From: Pseudarthrobacter sulfonivorans
GTDB taxonomy: Bacteria; Actinomycetota; Actinomycetes; Actinomycetales; Micrococcaceae
Assembly: GCF_024391045.1 (NCBI RefSeq)
Contig: NZ_JANFCZ010000006.1
Coordinates: forward strand, 104,889-168,888
Length of the DNA: 64,000 nucleotides
Direction of reading: 5' to 3'
A program made the translations under genes and the position numbers. Shown here one piece after another: positions 18,761 through 28,221 of this stretch; position 1 is the first letter of the stretch; every line of letters begins with the position of its first letter. Under the pieces are notes generated by a model. That model worked only from the letters and a program-made list of their open reading frames with translations, was not told where the DNA came from and made no database searches.

Positions 18761-19777
18761 ATGGCCGCAGCCCAAAGCACAAAATCCAGGACAACGGCGT
18801 CGAATGTTGTCTCCTGGCGGGACGTAAACCCTGCCGGAGTCGTCCTGGTGGGCGGACCCGAGGAATACCTGGGCATCCGCGCCATGGACCGCATCCGCGC
18901 ACAGGTGAGGGCAGCATATCCGGATGTTGAGGTGAGCCGCCTGGCAGCCGGCAGCTACGAAGCCGGGACCCTCGCCATGAATGTCAGCCCGTCCCTCTTT
19001 GGCGAACACAAGCTGATCGAAGCTGAAGGCGTCGAGAGCATGAACGATGCCTTCCTCGCGGACGCCCTCGCGTATCTGTCCCATCCTGAACCGGACGCGG
19101 TCCTCGTCCTGCGGCATGCCGGCGGAGTCCGCGGCAAGAAACTCCTTGATGCGGTCAAGGCAGGAGGGTGGCCGGTGGTTGACTGCCAACCGCTGAAGAA
19201 GGACGCGGACAAGTCTGCATTCGTAACGGCAGAATTCCGGGCCGCGGGCCGGAAGATCACTTCCGACGGGGTGCAGACGCTGGTCAACGCCGTCGGCGCC
19301 AACCTCTCGGAGTTGGCTGCAGCCTGCAGCCAATTGATGGCGGACGCCACCGGGGCCGTGACTCCGGAACTGGTGGACCGCTACTACGGCGGCAGGATTG
19401 AAGCTACGGCGTTCAAGGTTGCCGACGCCGCCATGGCCGGTAACGGCCCCCTGGCACTCTCCACACTCCGCCACGCCCTGGCCACCGGAGCCGATCCGGT
19501 TCCGTTGGTCGCCGCGCTGGCAGCGAAACTCCGTTCGTTGGCCAAAGTGGCCGGTGCCCGGGGATCCTCCGCCCAGATAGCCCGGGAATTGGGCATGCAG
19601 CCCTGGCTGGTGGAGCAGGCACAGCGGGATGTCCGCCGCTGGACCCCGGACGGTCTGGTCCGCGCCATCCAGGCCACCGCGGAGGCCGACGCGCAGGTGA
19701 AGGGGCTATCGCGTGATCCGGTCTATGCCGTTGAACACGCAGTGACGGTCATCGCCACGTCCGCGCAGGGCCACTGA
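18761..19777 (+). CDS. holA: DNA polymerase III subunit delta (clamp loader)
   Basis: 338 aa. The N-terminal AAA+-like fold opens with VVLVGGPEEYLGIRAMDRIR (about 28-47). FGEHKLIEAEGVE, VLRHAGGVRGKKLLDAVK and the domain III collar helices (RNIEAT-like GGRIEATAFKVADAAMAG, about 211-228) follow. HolA opens the beta sliding clamp during loading. GGGAGGAA upstream of ATG 18761 is a good ribosome site. It follows comEC closely, an arrangement common in bacteria (comEC-holA-rpsT). Confidence 0.92.
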   Translation: MAAAQSTKSRTTASNVVSWRDVNPAGVVLVGGPEEYLGIRAMDRIRAQVRAAYPDVEVSRLAAGSYEAGTLAMNVSPSLFGEHKLIEAEGVESMNDAFLADALAYLSHPEPDAVLVLRHAGGVRGKKLLDAVKAGGWPVVDCQPLKKDADKSAFVTAEFRAAGRKITSDGVQTLVNAVGANLSELAAACSQLMADATGAVTPELVDRYYGGRIEATAFKVADAAMAGNGPLALSTLRHALATGADPVPLVAALAAKLRSLAKVAGARGSSAQIARELGMQPWLVEQAQRDVRRWTPDGLVRAIQATAEADAQVKGLSRDPVYAVEHAVTVIATSAQGH

Positions 19778-19900
19778 ACCTGGCAAACCTTTGCCGGAAG
19801 GCCGGCCGGGAGGACAGTGCCGGGAGGGCCAGCCTCGGAGGCCCAAGTAGAGGCCCCGGCAGGTCCATACGGCAACAGCCGGTCGTTTCCGACAGCCCGC

Positions 19901-19973
19901 GCGCCAGGTTGAGTTACCGGTGCGCCAAGTGAATTACCCGTGCGCCAAGCGCCAAGCGCCAGGTGAAGTTAAA
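19901..19973. repeat. Short imperfect repeats built on GCGCCAAG/GGTGAATTACC
   Basis: Four neighbouring, imperfect units of about 16-20 bp, each beginning GCGCCAGGT or GCGCCAAGTG (starts near 19901, 19922, 19942 and 19955), lie between holA and the rpsT terminator. The rest of this 258-bp gap (19778-20035) shows nothing gene-like. Confidence 0.45.
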
Positions 19974-19976
19974 GAG

Positions 19977-20009
19977 TTGAGGCCGGCTTCCTTCGGAAGC
20001 CGGCCTCAA
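19977..20009 (-). terminator. rpsT terminator
   Basis: Perfect 15-bp stem with a 3-nt TTC loop, 26 bp past the rpsT stop. Read on the minus strand it runs into CTCTTTAAC. It may also stop readthrough from holA. Confidence 0.8.
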
Positions 20010-20035
20010 TCATCAGTTCAAGTGAACTGGAAACC

Positions 20036-20296
20036 TTACAGTGCGTTGACCTTCTTGGAGATCGCCGACTTGCGGTTCGCTGCGTTGTTCTTGTGCAGAA
20101 CACCCTTGCTGACAGCCTTGTCCAGCTTGCGGCTGGCAGCAACCAGGGCAGCAGTAGCTGCATCCTTGTCAGTGGACTCAACGGCGGTGTTGACGGCGCG
20201 GATGGCCGTCTTCAGCTCAGACTTAACTGCGTTGTTGCGCAGGCGTGCCTTCTCGTTGGTGAGGATGCGCTTCTTCTGGGACTTGATATTAGCCAC
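20036..20296 (-). CDS. rpsT: 30S ribosomal protein S20
   Basis: 86 aa, basic, starting [21 protein letters not shown], diagnostic of S20, which binds the 5' domain of 16S rRNA early in 30S assembly. The alanine/lysine-rich helical C terminus ends [11 protein letters not shown]. The start is GTG 20296 with AGAGAG 8-9 nt upstream. Monocistronic on the minus strand, opposite holA, with its own terminator. Confidence 0.97.
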   Translation of the reverse strand: MANIKSQKKRILTNEKARLRNNAVKSELKTAIRAVNTAVESTDKDAATAALVAASRKLDKAVSKGVLHKNNAANRKSAISKKVNAL

Positions 20297-20465
20297 GTGT
20301 GAACTCTCTTTTTAATGCGGAAATGGTCTAGAGGGCTTTCAGATTGGCCATTGACTGAGCGGCGTGGGGATACCTATGGCGGCCAACCATCAGTGGCCGT
20401 CGACCTGCACGGACACACAGCTATAAAGAATAGCAGAACCCCTGGTGGTTGACCATTTTGGCAGG

Positions 20466-21035
20466 CTACTTCCAGCCGTGTCGTCTGCGAAGTCCGTCAG
20501 ACACCAGATCGAAGCGATTGCGGTCCAGCACCGCGCCTTCACGGCGGATGCTGTCAGGGGAGAGCTGCAGGATCCGGCCGAGGTTCGCTTCGCTGGGCCG
20601 CCGCTGACGGTCCCAGGCTCCGGTGCCGATGTCCACATAGTCTCCGGAGCGGTGGCCTGGCTGGTCGTGGTCCACGCTCGTCAGCATCAGGCCCAGCAAA
20701 TAACCCCCGTTGTGGCCTATTAGCAGGACAGGACGGTCTTTGCCCTGCGAGTGGTCCTCTTCATACGGAACCCAGGCCCACACGATCTCACCCGGATCGG
20801 GGCTGCCGTCGGGCTGCGGGGCATAGCGGATGACTGAGACGCCCTGGAAATCCCCGGGATAGCCGGTGGCGGCAGCGGGCGACGGTTGGCGGCCGCCCGG
20901 TGCGGCCTTGCCCGGCACGGCCCGTCCCGGCACGGCCCGTCCCGGCACTGGCGCGGCCGGTCCGGACCGGAGCTTTTGCAGCACTTTGACGGATGTGCGG
21001 ATGGCGTTGGCCAGCGAACGGAAGTTGATAGGCAT
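20466..21035 (-). CDS. PemK/MazF-like protein, no partner antitoxin visible
   Basis: 189 aa. Residues about 75-185 resemble the PemK/MazF fold: GEIVWAWVPYEEDHSQGKDRPVLLIG (about 82-107) matches the family's G-x-V-W ... K-x-R-P-x-L-V-I core. The N-terminal 60 residues are a linker with PGRAVPGRAVPGKAAPG repeats. MazF proteins are mRNA endoribonucleases, but no small antitoxin gene adjoins it, so it may be a domesticated homologue. ATG 21035 has TAGTGT 6 nt upstream and no Shine-Dalgarno, suggesting a leaderless mRNA. Located between rpsT and lepA. Confidence 0.75.
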   Translation of the reverse strand: MPINFRSLANAIRTSVKVLQKLRSGPAAPVPGRAVPGRAVPGKAAPGGRQPSPAAATGYPGDFQGVSVIRYAPQPDGSPDPGEIVWAWVPYEEDHSQGKDRPVLLIGHNGGYLLGLMLTSVDHDQPGHRSGDYVDIGTGAWDRQRRPSEANLGRILQLSPDSIRREGAVLDRNRFDLVSDGLRRRHGWK

Positions 21036-21196
21036 GGGGAAACACTATCGCTGGCCGGTGCCGCCACTTGGGTCCGGATGCGGTGTGATGCCGCAGGACG
21101 TGGGACACTGGAGGTTCAAAATGTGCGGCGCGTCCGCAGGGTGCCTTCAGCGCGTCCTGGCGGCGTCCGCGACCCTGCCAACAGTAAGGACCCTGC

Positions 21197-23053
21197 GTGT
21201 CTCCCATGGCCCGCACCGCCCCGGTGCCTGCCGCGACAGATCCGGCCATCATTCGGAATTTCTGCATCATCGCGCACATTGACCACGGTAAGTCCACCTT
21301 GGCGGACCGGATGCTGCAGCTGACCGGGGTGGTTCAGCCACGCGATATGAAGGCCCAGTATCTGGATCGCATGGACATCGAACGCGAGCGCGGCATCACC
21401 ATCAAGTCCCAGGCCGTTCGCATGCCCTGGGAGCTCGATGGCAGCAGCTACGCCTTGAACATGATCGACACCCCCGGCCACGTGGACTTCACCTATGAGG
21501 TCTCCCGCTCGCTGGCAGCCTGCGAAGGCGCAGTCCTGCTCGTGGACGCGGCGCAGGGGATTGAGGCGCAGACCCTCGCCAACCTCTACCTGGCGATGGA
21601 GAACAACCTCACCATCATTCCGGTCCTGAACAAGATTGACCTTCCGGCCGCCCAGCCGGAGAGGTACGCTGCAGAGCTCGCCAGCCTGATCGGCGGTGAC
21701 CCCGAAGACGTCCTCCGTGTTTCCGGAAAAACGGGCATGGGCGTCGAAGCGCTGCTGGACAAGATTGTTCGCGATCTGCCCGCCCCCGTGGGCGATCCGG
21801 ACGCTCCGGCGCGCGCCATGATTTTCGATTCGGTCTACGACACCTACCGCGGCGTCGTCACCTACGTCCGAGTGGTTGACGGAATGCTGCACCCCCGGGA
21901 ACGCATCCAGATGATGTCCACCCGGGCCACCCACGAACTCCTCGAAATCGGCGTCAGCTCACCGGAACCCACCCCTTCCAAGGGCCTCGGCGTGGGCGAG
22001 GTGGGCTACCTCATCACCGGGGTGAAGGACGTGCGCCTCTCCAAGGTGGGCGATACGGTCACCAACATGGCCAAGCCGGCCGCTGACTCCCTCCCGGGCT
22101 ACGCCGACGCCAAACCCATGGTGTTCTCCGGCCTGTATCCGCTGGACGGCACGGATTACCCGGTGCTCCGCGACGCGCTGGAAAAGCTGATGCTGAACGA
22201 CGCTGCCCTGGTGTACGAACCGGAAACATCTGCTGCGCTGGGCTTCGGCTTCCGGGTGGGCTTCCTTGGCCTCCTGCACCTGGAAATCACCCGCGAACGC
22301 CTCGAGCGTGAGTACAACCTGGATCTCATCTCCACTGCCCCCAACGTGGAGTACGAGGTCACGCTGGAGGACAAAAAGGTGGTCCACGTGACCAACCCCA
22401 GTGAATACCCTTCCGGCAAGATCGCCGAGGTCCGCGAACCGATGGTGGCCGCCACCATCCTGGCGCCCAATGAGTTCGTCGGCGCCATCATGGAGCTCTG
22501 CCAGAGCCGGCGCGGCGTCATGGGCGGCATGGATTACCTGTCCGAGGACCGTGTGGAAATCCGCTACCGGCTCCCGCTGGCGGAGATCGTCTTTGACTTC
22601 TTCGACATCCTCAAGTCCAAGACCCGCGGTTACGGGTCACTGGACTGGAAGGCCGACGGCGAACAGGTGGCCGACCTGGTCAAGGTGGACATCATGCTCC
22701 AGGGCGAACAGGTGGATGCGTTCTCCGCCATCACCCACCGCGACAAGGCCTACGCCTACGGCGTGATGATGACCACCAAGCTGCGCGAACTCATTCCGCG
22801 CCAGCAGTTCGAAGTGCCCATCCAGGCCGCCATCGGTTCACGCATCATCGCCCGCGAAAGCATCCGCGCCATCCGCAAGGACGTGCTGGCGAAGTGCTAC
22901 GGCGGTGACATCTCCCGTAAGCGCAAACTTCTGGAAAAGCAGAAGGAAGGCAAGAAGCGCATGAAGATGGTGGGCACGGTGGAGGTTCCTCAGGAAGCGT
23001 TCATCGCCGCCCTCACCACCGACGAATCAAAGGACAAGGCCAAAAAGAAGTGA
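21197..23053 (+). CDS. lepA: Elongation factor 4 (LepA)
   Basis: A 618-aa translational GTPase acting on stalled or back-tracking ribosomes. G motifs: [14 protein letters not shown] (about 28-41), [12 protein letters not shown] (about 91-102), NKIDLP (about 145-150). EF4-specific C-terminal sequences are present ([20 protein letters not shown] and [16 protein letters not shown], with MAVGxVE-like [12 protein letters not shown]). GTG 21197 is preceded by AAGGA with 7-nt spacing; ATG 21206 is an alternative. Confidence 0.97.
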   Translation: MSPMARTAPVPAATDPAIIRNFCIIAHIDHGKSTLADRMLQLTGVVQPRDMKAQYLDRMDIERERGITIKSQAVRMPWELDGSSYALNMIDTPGHVDFTYEVSRSLAACEGAVLLVDAAQGIEAQTLANLYLAMENNLTIIPVLNKIDLPAAQPERYAAELASLIGGDPEDVLRVSGKTGMGVEALLDKIVRDLPAPVGDPDAPARAMIFDSVYDTYRGVVTYVRVVDGMLHPRERIQMMSTRATHELLEIGVSSPEPTPSKGLGVGEVGYLITGVKDVRLSKVGDTVTNMAKPAADSLPGYADAKPMVFSGLYPLDGTDYPVLRDALEKLMLNDAALVYEPETSAALGFGFRVGFLGLLHLEITRERLEREYNLDLISTAPNVEYEVTLEDKKVVHVTNPSEYPSGKIAEVREPMVAATILAPNEFVGAIMELCQSRRGVMGGMDYLSEDRVEIRYRLPLAEIVFDFFDILKSKTRGYGSLDWKADGEQVADLVKVDIMLQGEQVDAFSAITHRDKAYAYGVMMTTKLRELIPRQQFEVPIQAAIGSRIIARESIRAIRKDVLAKCYGGDISRKRKLLEKQKEGKKRMKMVGTVEVPQEAFIAALTTDESKDKAKKK

Positions 23054-23078
23054 CCACCGCGCAGCGGGGGACCCGCTG

Positions 23079-24308
23079 ATGCCCAGCGTTCTTCCCCTTG
23101 GCGACCCGGCGCCGTCGGACGGTCTGCTGCCTGCACAGGCAAAAGACGGTGCCGAGCACCGGGCCTTCGGGCTGTATGTGCACATCCCGTTCTGCGCGGT
23201 GCGCTGCGGGTACTGCGACTTCAACACGTACACCGCCACCGAACTGGGCGGCGGGGCCTCCCAGGACGCCTACGCGGACACAGCCATCTCGGAAGTCAGG
23301 CTTGCCGGGCGGGTTCTCACGGCGTCGGGCCTTCCTGCCCGTACCATGAGCACGGTCTTTTTCGGCGGCGGCACGCCCACGCTGCTTCCCGCCGAAGATC
23401 TCGCGCGGATCCTGGGTGCCGCCGTCGACGTCTGGGGCCTGGAGGAAGGCGCTGAGGTCACCACCGAAGCGAACCCGGACTCCGTCACACCCGAGTCGCT
23501 GGCGGTGCTAAAGGGCGCCGGCTTCACGCGCGTGTCTTTCGGCATGCAGTCGGCTGTCCCGCACGTCCTGAAAGTCCTGGACCGCACCCACACGCCCAGC
23601 CGCGTGCCTCAGGTGGTCCAGTGGGCGCGCGAGGCCGGACTGGGCGTGAGTCTCGACCTCATCTATGGGACGCCGGGGGAGTCGCTGGACGATTGGCGTT
23701 ACTCCCTCGAGACCGCCCTGTCCTACGAGCCGGACCATATCAGCGCCTACGCCCTGATTGTGGAGGACGGCACCAAGCTGGCCGCCCAAATCCGGCGCGG
23801 CGAGGTCCCTGGCATCGACGACGACGACCACGCCGACAAGTACGAACTCGCCGACCAGCTGATTGGCGAAGCCGGGCTCAGCTGGTACGAGGTAAGCAAC
23901 TGGTCCCGGACACCGGAGCAGGCCTGCAGGCACAACCTCGCGTACTGGCACGGCGACGACTGGTGGGGCATCGGGCCCGGTGCGCATTCCCATGCGGGCG
24001 GCGTGCGCTGGTGGAACGTCAAGCACCCCACCGCCTACGCGGGGCGCCTCGCGCAGGGACTGTCACCCGCCGCCGGCCGGGAAACGCTCGACGCCGAAAC
24101 GCGGGACATGGAGCGCGTGATGCTTGAGGCGCGGCTCGTCTCCGGGCTGCCCATCGCCACGCTGGCTGCCTCGGGGCGCCGTGCGGTGGCGGGGCTTATG
24201 GCCGAAGGGCTGGTGGACGCGCCCGCTGCGGTCAAAGGCCGGCTGGTCCTGACCCTCAAGGGCCGCCTGTTGGCAGACGCCGTGGTCCGCAGGATCCTCC
24301 CGGACTAA
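23079..24308 (+). CDS. hemW: HemW-type radical SAM protein (heme chaperone)
   Basis: 409 aa. The radical-SAM CxxxCxxC cluster motif is in HIPFCAVRCGYCDFNTY (about 33-49), followed by FFGGGTPTLLPAEDL, NPDSVTPESL and FGMQSAVPHVLKVLDRTH. The C-terminal HemW domain is present (SWYEVSNWSRTPEQACRHN; WWGIGPGAHSH). Often annotated as oxygen-independent coproporphyrinogen III oxidase, but this subgroup is a heme-trafficking protein. It follows lepA by 25 bp, a conserved lepA-hemW pairing, and is followed by a bidirectional terminator. Confidence 0.93.
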   Translation: MPSVLPLGDPAPSDGLLPAQAKDGAEHRAFGLYVHIPFCAVRCGYCDFNTYTATELGGGASQDAYADTAISEVRLAGRVLTASGLPARTMSTVFFGGGTPTLLPAEDLARILGAAVDVWGLEEGAEVTTEANPDSVTPESLAVLKGAGFTRVSFGMQSAVPHVLKVLDRTHTPSRVPQVVQWAREAGLGVSLDLIYGTPGESLDDWRYSLETALSYEPDHISAYALIVEDGTKLAAQIRRGEVPGIDDDDHADKYELADQLIGEAGLSWYEVSNWSRTPEQACRHNLAYWHGDDWWGIGPGAHSHAGGVRWWNVKHPTAYAGRLAQGLSPAAGRETLDAETRDMERVMLEARLVSGLPIATLAASGRRAVAGLMAEGLVDAPAAVKGRLVLTLKGRLLADAVVRRILPD

Positions 24309-24350
24309 CCCCTCCAACAGCACCCCCTCCAAACAGCACGCCCTCCAATG

Positions 24351-24415
24351 GCAACGCGGGGTCACTCCCTGCCCGATAATCGCGTCATATCGGGCGAGGA
24401 ATGACCCCGCGTTGC
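24351..24415. terminator. Bidirectional terminator between hemW and the DUF4870 gene
   Basis: 14-bp perfect outer stem (24351-24364 with 24402-24415) plus an inner GCCCGATA/TATCGGGC stem, between convergent genes. Confidence 0.7.
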
Positions 24416-24426
24416 TGTGCTGTGGG

Positions 24427-24837
24427 TTACTTGATCCAGCGCAGGTTGTACTGGTAGCGGTGCGGCTGGCCCTTGTTGACGTGGATGCCGGCCGACACTG
24501 AGAAACAGGTCAGCGCGATCCAGATCAGGGTGGCGATGACGGCGAAGATGTTTCCGACCACCGGAATGAAAACCAGGAGGTTGGCCACGAGCGCCGCGAT
24601 GGTGGGCGGAAGGCTGAAGTTCAGGGCTTCCTTGGACTCCTGCGCCGTGAACGGTCCGCGCTCCCGGAAGATCAGGTAGATCAGCAGCGACGGCACGCAG
24701 CCCAGGATCCCGCCAAAGTGGGCGAGCGTTGCCCATTGCCGGTCTTCGCTGGCCGTCAAGGGCAGCGCATTTGCGGGAACGCCCTGATACTCGGAACGGC
24801 CCTGGTCGTCCCGGTGCTCGCGTGCGTTTTGTGCCAC
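24427..24837 (-). CDS. DUF4870 membrane protein
   Basis: About 136 aa. A hydrophilic N terminus is followed by the DUF4870 pattern: TASEDRQWATLAHFGGILGC (about 28-47), SLLIYLIFRERGPFTAQESKEALNF split over helices 1 and 2, and paired hydrophobic helices ending HVNKGQPHRYQYNLRWIK. Predicted three or four membrane helices; function unknown. GTG 24837 is chosen because AAGGAAG lies 6 nt upstream and the longer frame adds 26 residues without family resemblance. Convergent with hemW. Confidence 0.78.
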   Translation of the reverse strand: MAQNAREHRDDQGRSEYQGVPANALPLTASEDRQWATLAHFGGILGCVPSLLIYLIFRERGPFTAQESKEALNFSLPPTIAALVANLLVFIPVVGNIFAVIATLIWIALTCFSVSAGIHVNKGQPHRYQYNLRWIK

Positions 24838-24982
24838 GGTTTCTTCCTTCGAAAGTGCAATGGTGCTGGTTTGGAGCCTGTTGGCCTGGTACGACAACAG
24901 CCTCTGCAGTACCAAGAATACTGGTTCGTGCGGGAAAAGATGCGGTCGGGGCCGCCACCGGGCCGTTCCGGGGCAGGCGGAG

Positions 24983-25831
24983 TCAGGGCGCCGTCAGGAA
25001 GTCGATGACTTCCTCCACCCGCCCAAGCAGCGACGCTTCCAGGTCCGCGTAGCTGCGCACCGCACCAAGCAGCTTCTGCCAGCCGAGTCCAATGTCCTCC
25101 TTGGTGGCGTGCGGCCAGCCAAAGGCCGCGAGGATCCCTGTCTTCCAGTCCTGCCCGCGAGGCACCACGGGCCACTGTTCGATGCCCAGGACTGCCGGGC
25201 GGATGGCCTGCCACACGTCGACATAGGGGTGACCCACAATGAGCACGTTGCCGGCGGCACCGGGGGAGGCCATCACACCGGCAGCGATCCGCCATTCTTT
25301 GGAGTCCGGCACCAGGTGGTCCACGAGGATCCCCAGCCGACGGCCGGGTCCGGGACCAAAGGCGGCCACCGCCCCGGCCAGGTCATCGATGCCGTGCAGG
25401 GGCTCGACGACGATGCCCTCCACCCGGAGATCGTCACCCCACACCTTTTCGACGAGTTCGGCGTCGTGCTTTCCCTCCACCCAGATCCTGCTTGCCTTGG
25501 CCACCTGGGCGCGCTGGCCCGCTACACGGACGGAACCCGATGCTGTCCGGCCGGCAGGCGCCGCCGGGCTCTGCCGGGGGGCCGGGGGCATGAGCCTGAT
25601 GGGCTGGCCCTCCAGGAGGAACCCGTATCCCAGCTTGAAGGAACGTGACTTGCCCCGCCGGTCCTCGAGCGCAACCACATGCATGCCGCCGGACTTCTCC
25701 ACCCGGGTCACCGCCCCCACCCAGCCGGACTGGGCATCTTCCAGGACCATGTCCCGCTCCACCGGAACCTCCGGGAGTTCGTTCCGGACGGGCGCGGTGA
25801 TCTCCTGCGGACCCCAGTTCTGGTATTGCAT
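24983..25831 (-). CDS. DUF3097 protein
   Basis: About 282 aa, a conserved actinobacterial family of unknown function. It starts MQYQNWGPQEITAPVRNELP and has a middle segment ASRIWVEGKHDAELVEKVWG (about 130-149) reminiscent of a TOPRIM-like strand-acid arrangement, then GILVDHLVPDSKEWRIA and VLIVGHPYVDVWQAI. No membrane segment. Start 25831 matches family N termini; a longer frame to 25912 reaches into the hrcA promoter. The gap to hrcA holds the CIRCE element, reading the other way. Confidence 0.8.
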   Translation of the reverse strand: MQYQNWGPQEITAPVRNELPEVPVERDMVLEDAQSGWVGAVTRVEKSGGMHVVALEDRRGKSRSFKLGYGFLLEGQPIRLMPPAPRQSPAAPAGRTASGSVRVAGQRAQVAKASRIWVEGKHDAELVEKVWGDDLRVEGIVVEPLHGIDDLAGAVAAFGPGPGRRLGILVDHLVPDSKEWRIAAGVMASPGAAGNVLIVGHPYVDVWQAIRPAVLGIEQWPVVPRGQDWKTGILAAFGWPHATKEDIGLGWQKLLGAVRSYADLEASLLGRVEEVIDFLTAP

Positions 25832-25921
25832 GGATTGTTTCCGCCTCGCGCTAGACCGTGCCCCGAAATGTTCGCCCGGAGCGGTACCAATGCTAACAAC
25901 GGGGTGAGTCATATTAGACTG

Positions 25922-25948
25922 TTAGCACTTAGGCATGTCGAGTGCTAA
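25922..25948. promoter_or_regulatory. CIRCE operator (HrcA binding site)
   Basis: TTAGCACTT-N9-GAGTGCTAA, one mismatch to the consensus TTAGCACTC-N9-GAGTGCTAA. It is 55 bp upstream of hrcA, next to a -10-like TATTAG/TAGACT at 25912-25920. HrcA bound here would repress hrcA-dnaJ. Confidence 0.93.
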
Positions 25949-26002
25949 TGAGCTGCGACCCCTGCCGTGATGAAAAGGGGCAGCCATGGATGGAGGTGGA
26001 GT

Positions 26003-27016
26003 GTGAGCGAGCCGCGCAAACTGGAAGTACTGCGTGCCATCGTGGAGGACTATGTGCACTCCCGTGAGCCTGTGGGTTCCAAAGCCCTGGTTGAACGCCA
26101 CCACCTTGGCGTGTCCAGCGCAACCATCCGCAATGACATGGCTGCCCTGGAGGACGAGGGCCTGATCACGGCACCGCACACCAGCGCAGGCAGGATCCCC
26201 ACGGACAAGGGATACCGGCTGTTTGTCGACCAGATTTCGGCAGTCAAACCGCTTTCCCCCGCGGAACGCAAGGCCATCCAGTCTCTGCTGGAGGGGTCCG
26301 ATGACCTCGACGACGTCCTGGACAGGACCGTCAGGCTGCTCTCACAGCTGACCAACCAGGTCGCGGTGGTGCAGTATCCGCACCTCAGCCGGGCCACCAT
26401 CCGCCACATCGAATTTGTCCTCCTGGCGCCACGGCAGGTCCTGTTGGTCCTGATCGCCACGACGGGCAAAGTCGAACAGCGGGTGATCGACGTCGGCCAG
26501 GACCTGGGGGAGGACGCCATCGCAGCCCTGCGGACGCACTTCCTTGGGGCACTGGCGGGCACGCCGCTAAGCCGCCTGGCGCAGTCACTGCCGGCCGTGG
26601 TCTTCTCTGTCGCACCCGGCCAGCGGGCAGCTGCCCAGGCCTTGGCCCACGGCCTGGAAACGCTCGCCCACAGCAGCCGCGAGGACCGCATGGTTATGGC
26701 CGGGACCGCGAACCTGGCCAGGTCCAACGTGGATTTCCCCCTTAGCATCGGTCCGGTGCTTGAGGCCCTGGAGGAACAGGTGGTCCTGCTGCGCCTGCTC
26801 AGCGAGATGGCCCAGGACCCTCGCGGGGTGACGGTGAGCATCGGCCGGGAAAACCCCTACGACGGGCTGGCTGAAGCTTCCGTGGTGGCAACAGCCTACG
26901 GACCGGACAGCACGGCCAAAGTCGGCGTCCTGGGTCCCACCCGGATGGACTACCCCACCACCATGGCCGCCGTCCGGGCAGTCGCGCGTTATCTGTCAAG
27001 AATTCTGGGTCCGTAA
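26003..27016 (+). CDS. hrcA: Heat-inducible transcription repressor HrcA
   Basis: About 337 aa. The N-terminal winged helix has [20 protein letters not shown] and the recognition region [20 protein letters not shown] (about 36-55), then [18 protein letters not shown]. The GAF-like C-terminal domain ends [20 protein letters not shown]. HrcA represses class I heat-shock genes at CIRCE sites and depends on GroEL for activity. GTG 26003 has GGAGGT 5 nt upstream; an ATG at 25967 lies between the CIRCE site and that ribosome site. Likely co-transcribed with dnaJ. Confidence 0.95.
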   Translation: MSEPRKLEVLRAIVEDYVHSREPVGSKALVERHHLGVSSATIRNDMAALEDEGLITAPHTSAGRIPTDKGYRLFVDQISAVKPLSPAERKAIQSLLEGSDDLDDVLDRTVRLLSQLTNQVAVVQYPHLSRATIRHIEFVLLAPRQVLLVLIATTGKVEQRVIDVGQDLGEDAIAALRTHFLGALAGTPLSRLAQSLPAVVFSVAPGQRAAAQALAHGLETLAHSSREDRMVMAGTANLARSNVDFPLSIGPVLEALEEQVVLLRLLSEMAQDPRGVTVSIGRENPYDGLAEASVVATAYGPDSTAKVGVLGPTRMDYPTTMAAVRAVARYLSRILGP

Positions 27017-27091
27017 CAGCCGGTCCAGGCACGAAGATGCAGTCCCGGCAGCCTGGCTGCCGGCAGTACAAACAGGGAAGAGATACGAACT

Positions 27092-28219
27092 TTGAGCAGC
27101 CACTACGACGTCCTCGGAGTCTCGCCGGAAGCCACCGGGGAAGAGATCAAGAAGGCCTACCGCAAGCTGGCCCGCACCCTTCACCCGGACGTCAACCCCG
27201 GGGACGATGCGTCGGACCGCTTCAAGGCCGTGACCCACGCCTACGAGGTTCTTTCGGACCCCCAGAAGCGGCGTGTCTATGACACCACCGGCAACGAGAA
27301 CGGCACCGACAACGGCTTCGGCGGCGGCAGCTATGCCGGCCAGGGCTTCGCCTTCCAGGACATTTTCGATACCTTCTTTGGCGCCGGCGGATCGTCAGGT
27401 CCCGCGTCCCGGGTCCGCCGCGGCCAGGACGCCCTCATCAGCGTCCGGATCGAACTCCGCGACGCCGTGTTCGGTGTCAACCGCAAGCTTGAGGTGGACA
27501 CTGCTGTTACCTGCCCCACCTGCAACGGGTCATGCTGCCGGGAAGGCAGTCACCCTGTGCGCTGCGACATCTGCGGCGGCAGCGGCCAGGTCCAGCGGGC
27601 CGTGCGCTCCATCCTGGGCCAGGTCATGACGGCGGCCCCCTGCGGCAGTTGCGAAGGCTTCGGCACTGTCATCAAGGATCCCTGCAATGAGTGCAGCGGA
27701 CAGGGCCGCATCCGCAGCCGCCGGTCGCTGACCATCAAGGTGCCCGCCGGCGTTGCCACGGGGACCCGGATCCAGTTGTCCGGGCAGGGCGAGGCCGGCC
27801 CGGCCGGCGGACCGTCCGGCGACCTCTACGTGGAGATCCGGGTCAACAACGATCCCACCTATGTCCGGGACGGCGATGACCTGCACGCGACGCTCCACAT
27901 TCCGATGACTGCGGCTGCCCTCGGGACCGAAGTGTCCCTGGACACCTTCGACGGGATGCAGGAAATTGACGTTAAGGCCGGGACCCAGTCCGGCGAGGTC
28001 ATCACCCTGCGCGGCTTGGGCGTGACCCACCTTCGCGGCTATGGCCGCGGTGACCTCCTGGTCCATTTGCAGGTGGAGACGCCCTCGAAGCTCGACCCTG
28101 CCCAGGAGGACCTCCTGCGGCAGCTGGCAAAGTTGCGCGGTGAGCAGTTCACCGAGGGCAAGCTGACGGCCAGCGGCGGGGTCTTCGCCAAGCTTCGGGA
28201 CCGGCTCGGTAACCTGTAG
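27092..28219 (+). CDS. dnaJ: Chaperone DnaJ (DnaJ2 type)
   Basis: 375 aa. The J domain contains the HPD motif ([10 protein letters not shown], about 31-40) that stimulates DnaK ATPase. A G/F-rich linker ([11 protein letters not shown]) follows, then the zinc-binding region at about 148-210. The second to fourth CxxCxGxG repeats are readable ([24 protein letters not shown]), while the first is [12 protein letters not shown], as in actinobacterial DnaJ2. TTG 27092, just after AGGGAAG, is the start. No grpE or dnaK adjoins, consistent with the hrcA-linked second DnaJ of Actinobacteria. Confidence 0.94.
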   Translation: MSSHYDVLGVSPEATGEEIKKAYRKLARTLHPDVNPGDDASDRFKAVTHAYEVLSDPQKRRVYDTTGNENGTDNGFGGGSYAGQGFAFQDIFDTFFGAGGSSGPASRVRRGQDALISVRIELRDAVFGVNRKLEVDTAVTCPTCNGSCCREGSHPVRCDICGGSGQVQRAVRSILGQVMTAAPCGSCEGFGTVIKDPCNECSGQGRIRSRRSLTIKVPAGVATGTRIQLSGQGEAGPAGGPSGDLYVEIRVNNDPTYVRDGDDLHATLHIPMTAAALGTEVSLDTFDGMQEIDVKAGTQSGEVITLRGLGVTHLRGYGRGDLLVHLQVETPSKLDPAQEDLLRQLAKLRGEQFTEGKLTASGGVFAKLRDRLGNL

Positions 28220-28221
28220 CG

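Noticed and set aside
20327..20338. TGGTCTAGAGGG upstream of rpsT as a dre-like site
   Set aside because: Only one half matches GGTCTAGACC; the symmetric half is lost, so it is probably chance.
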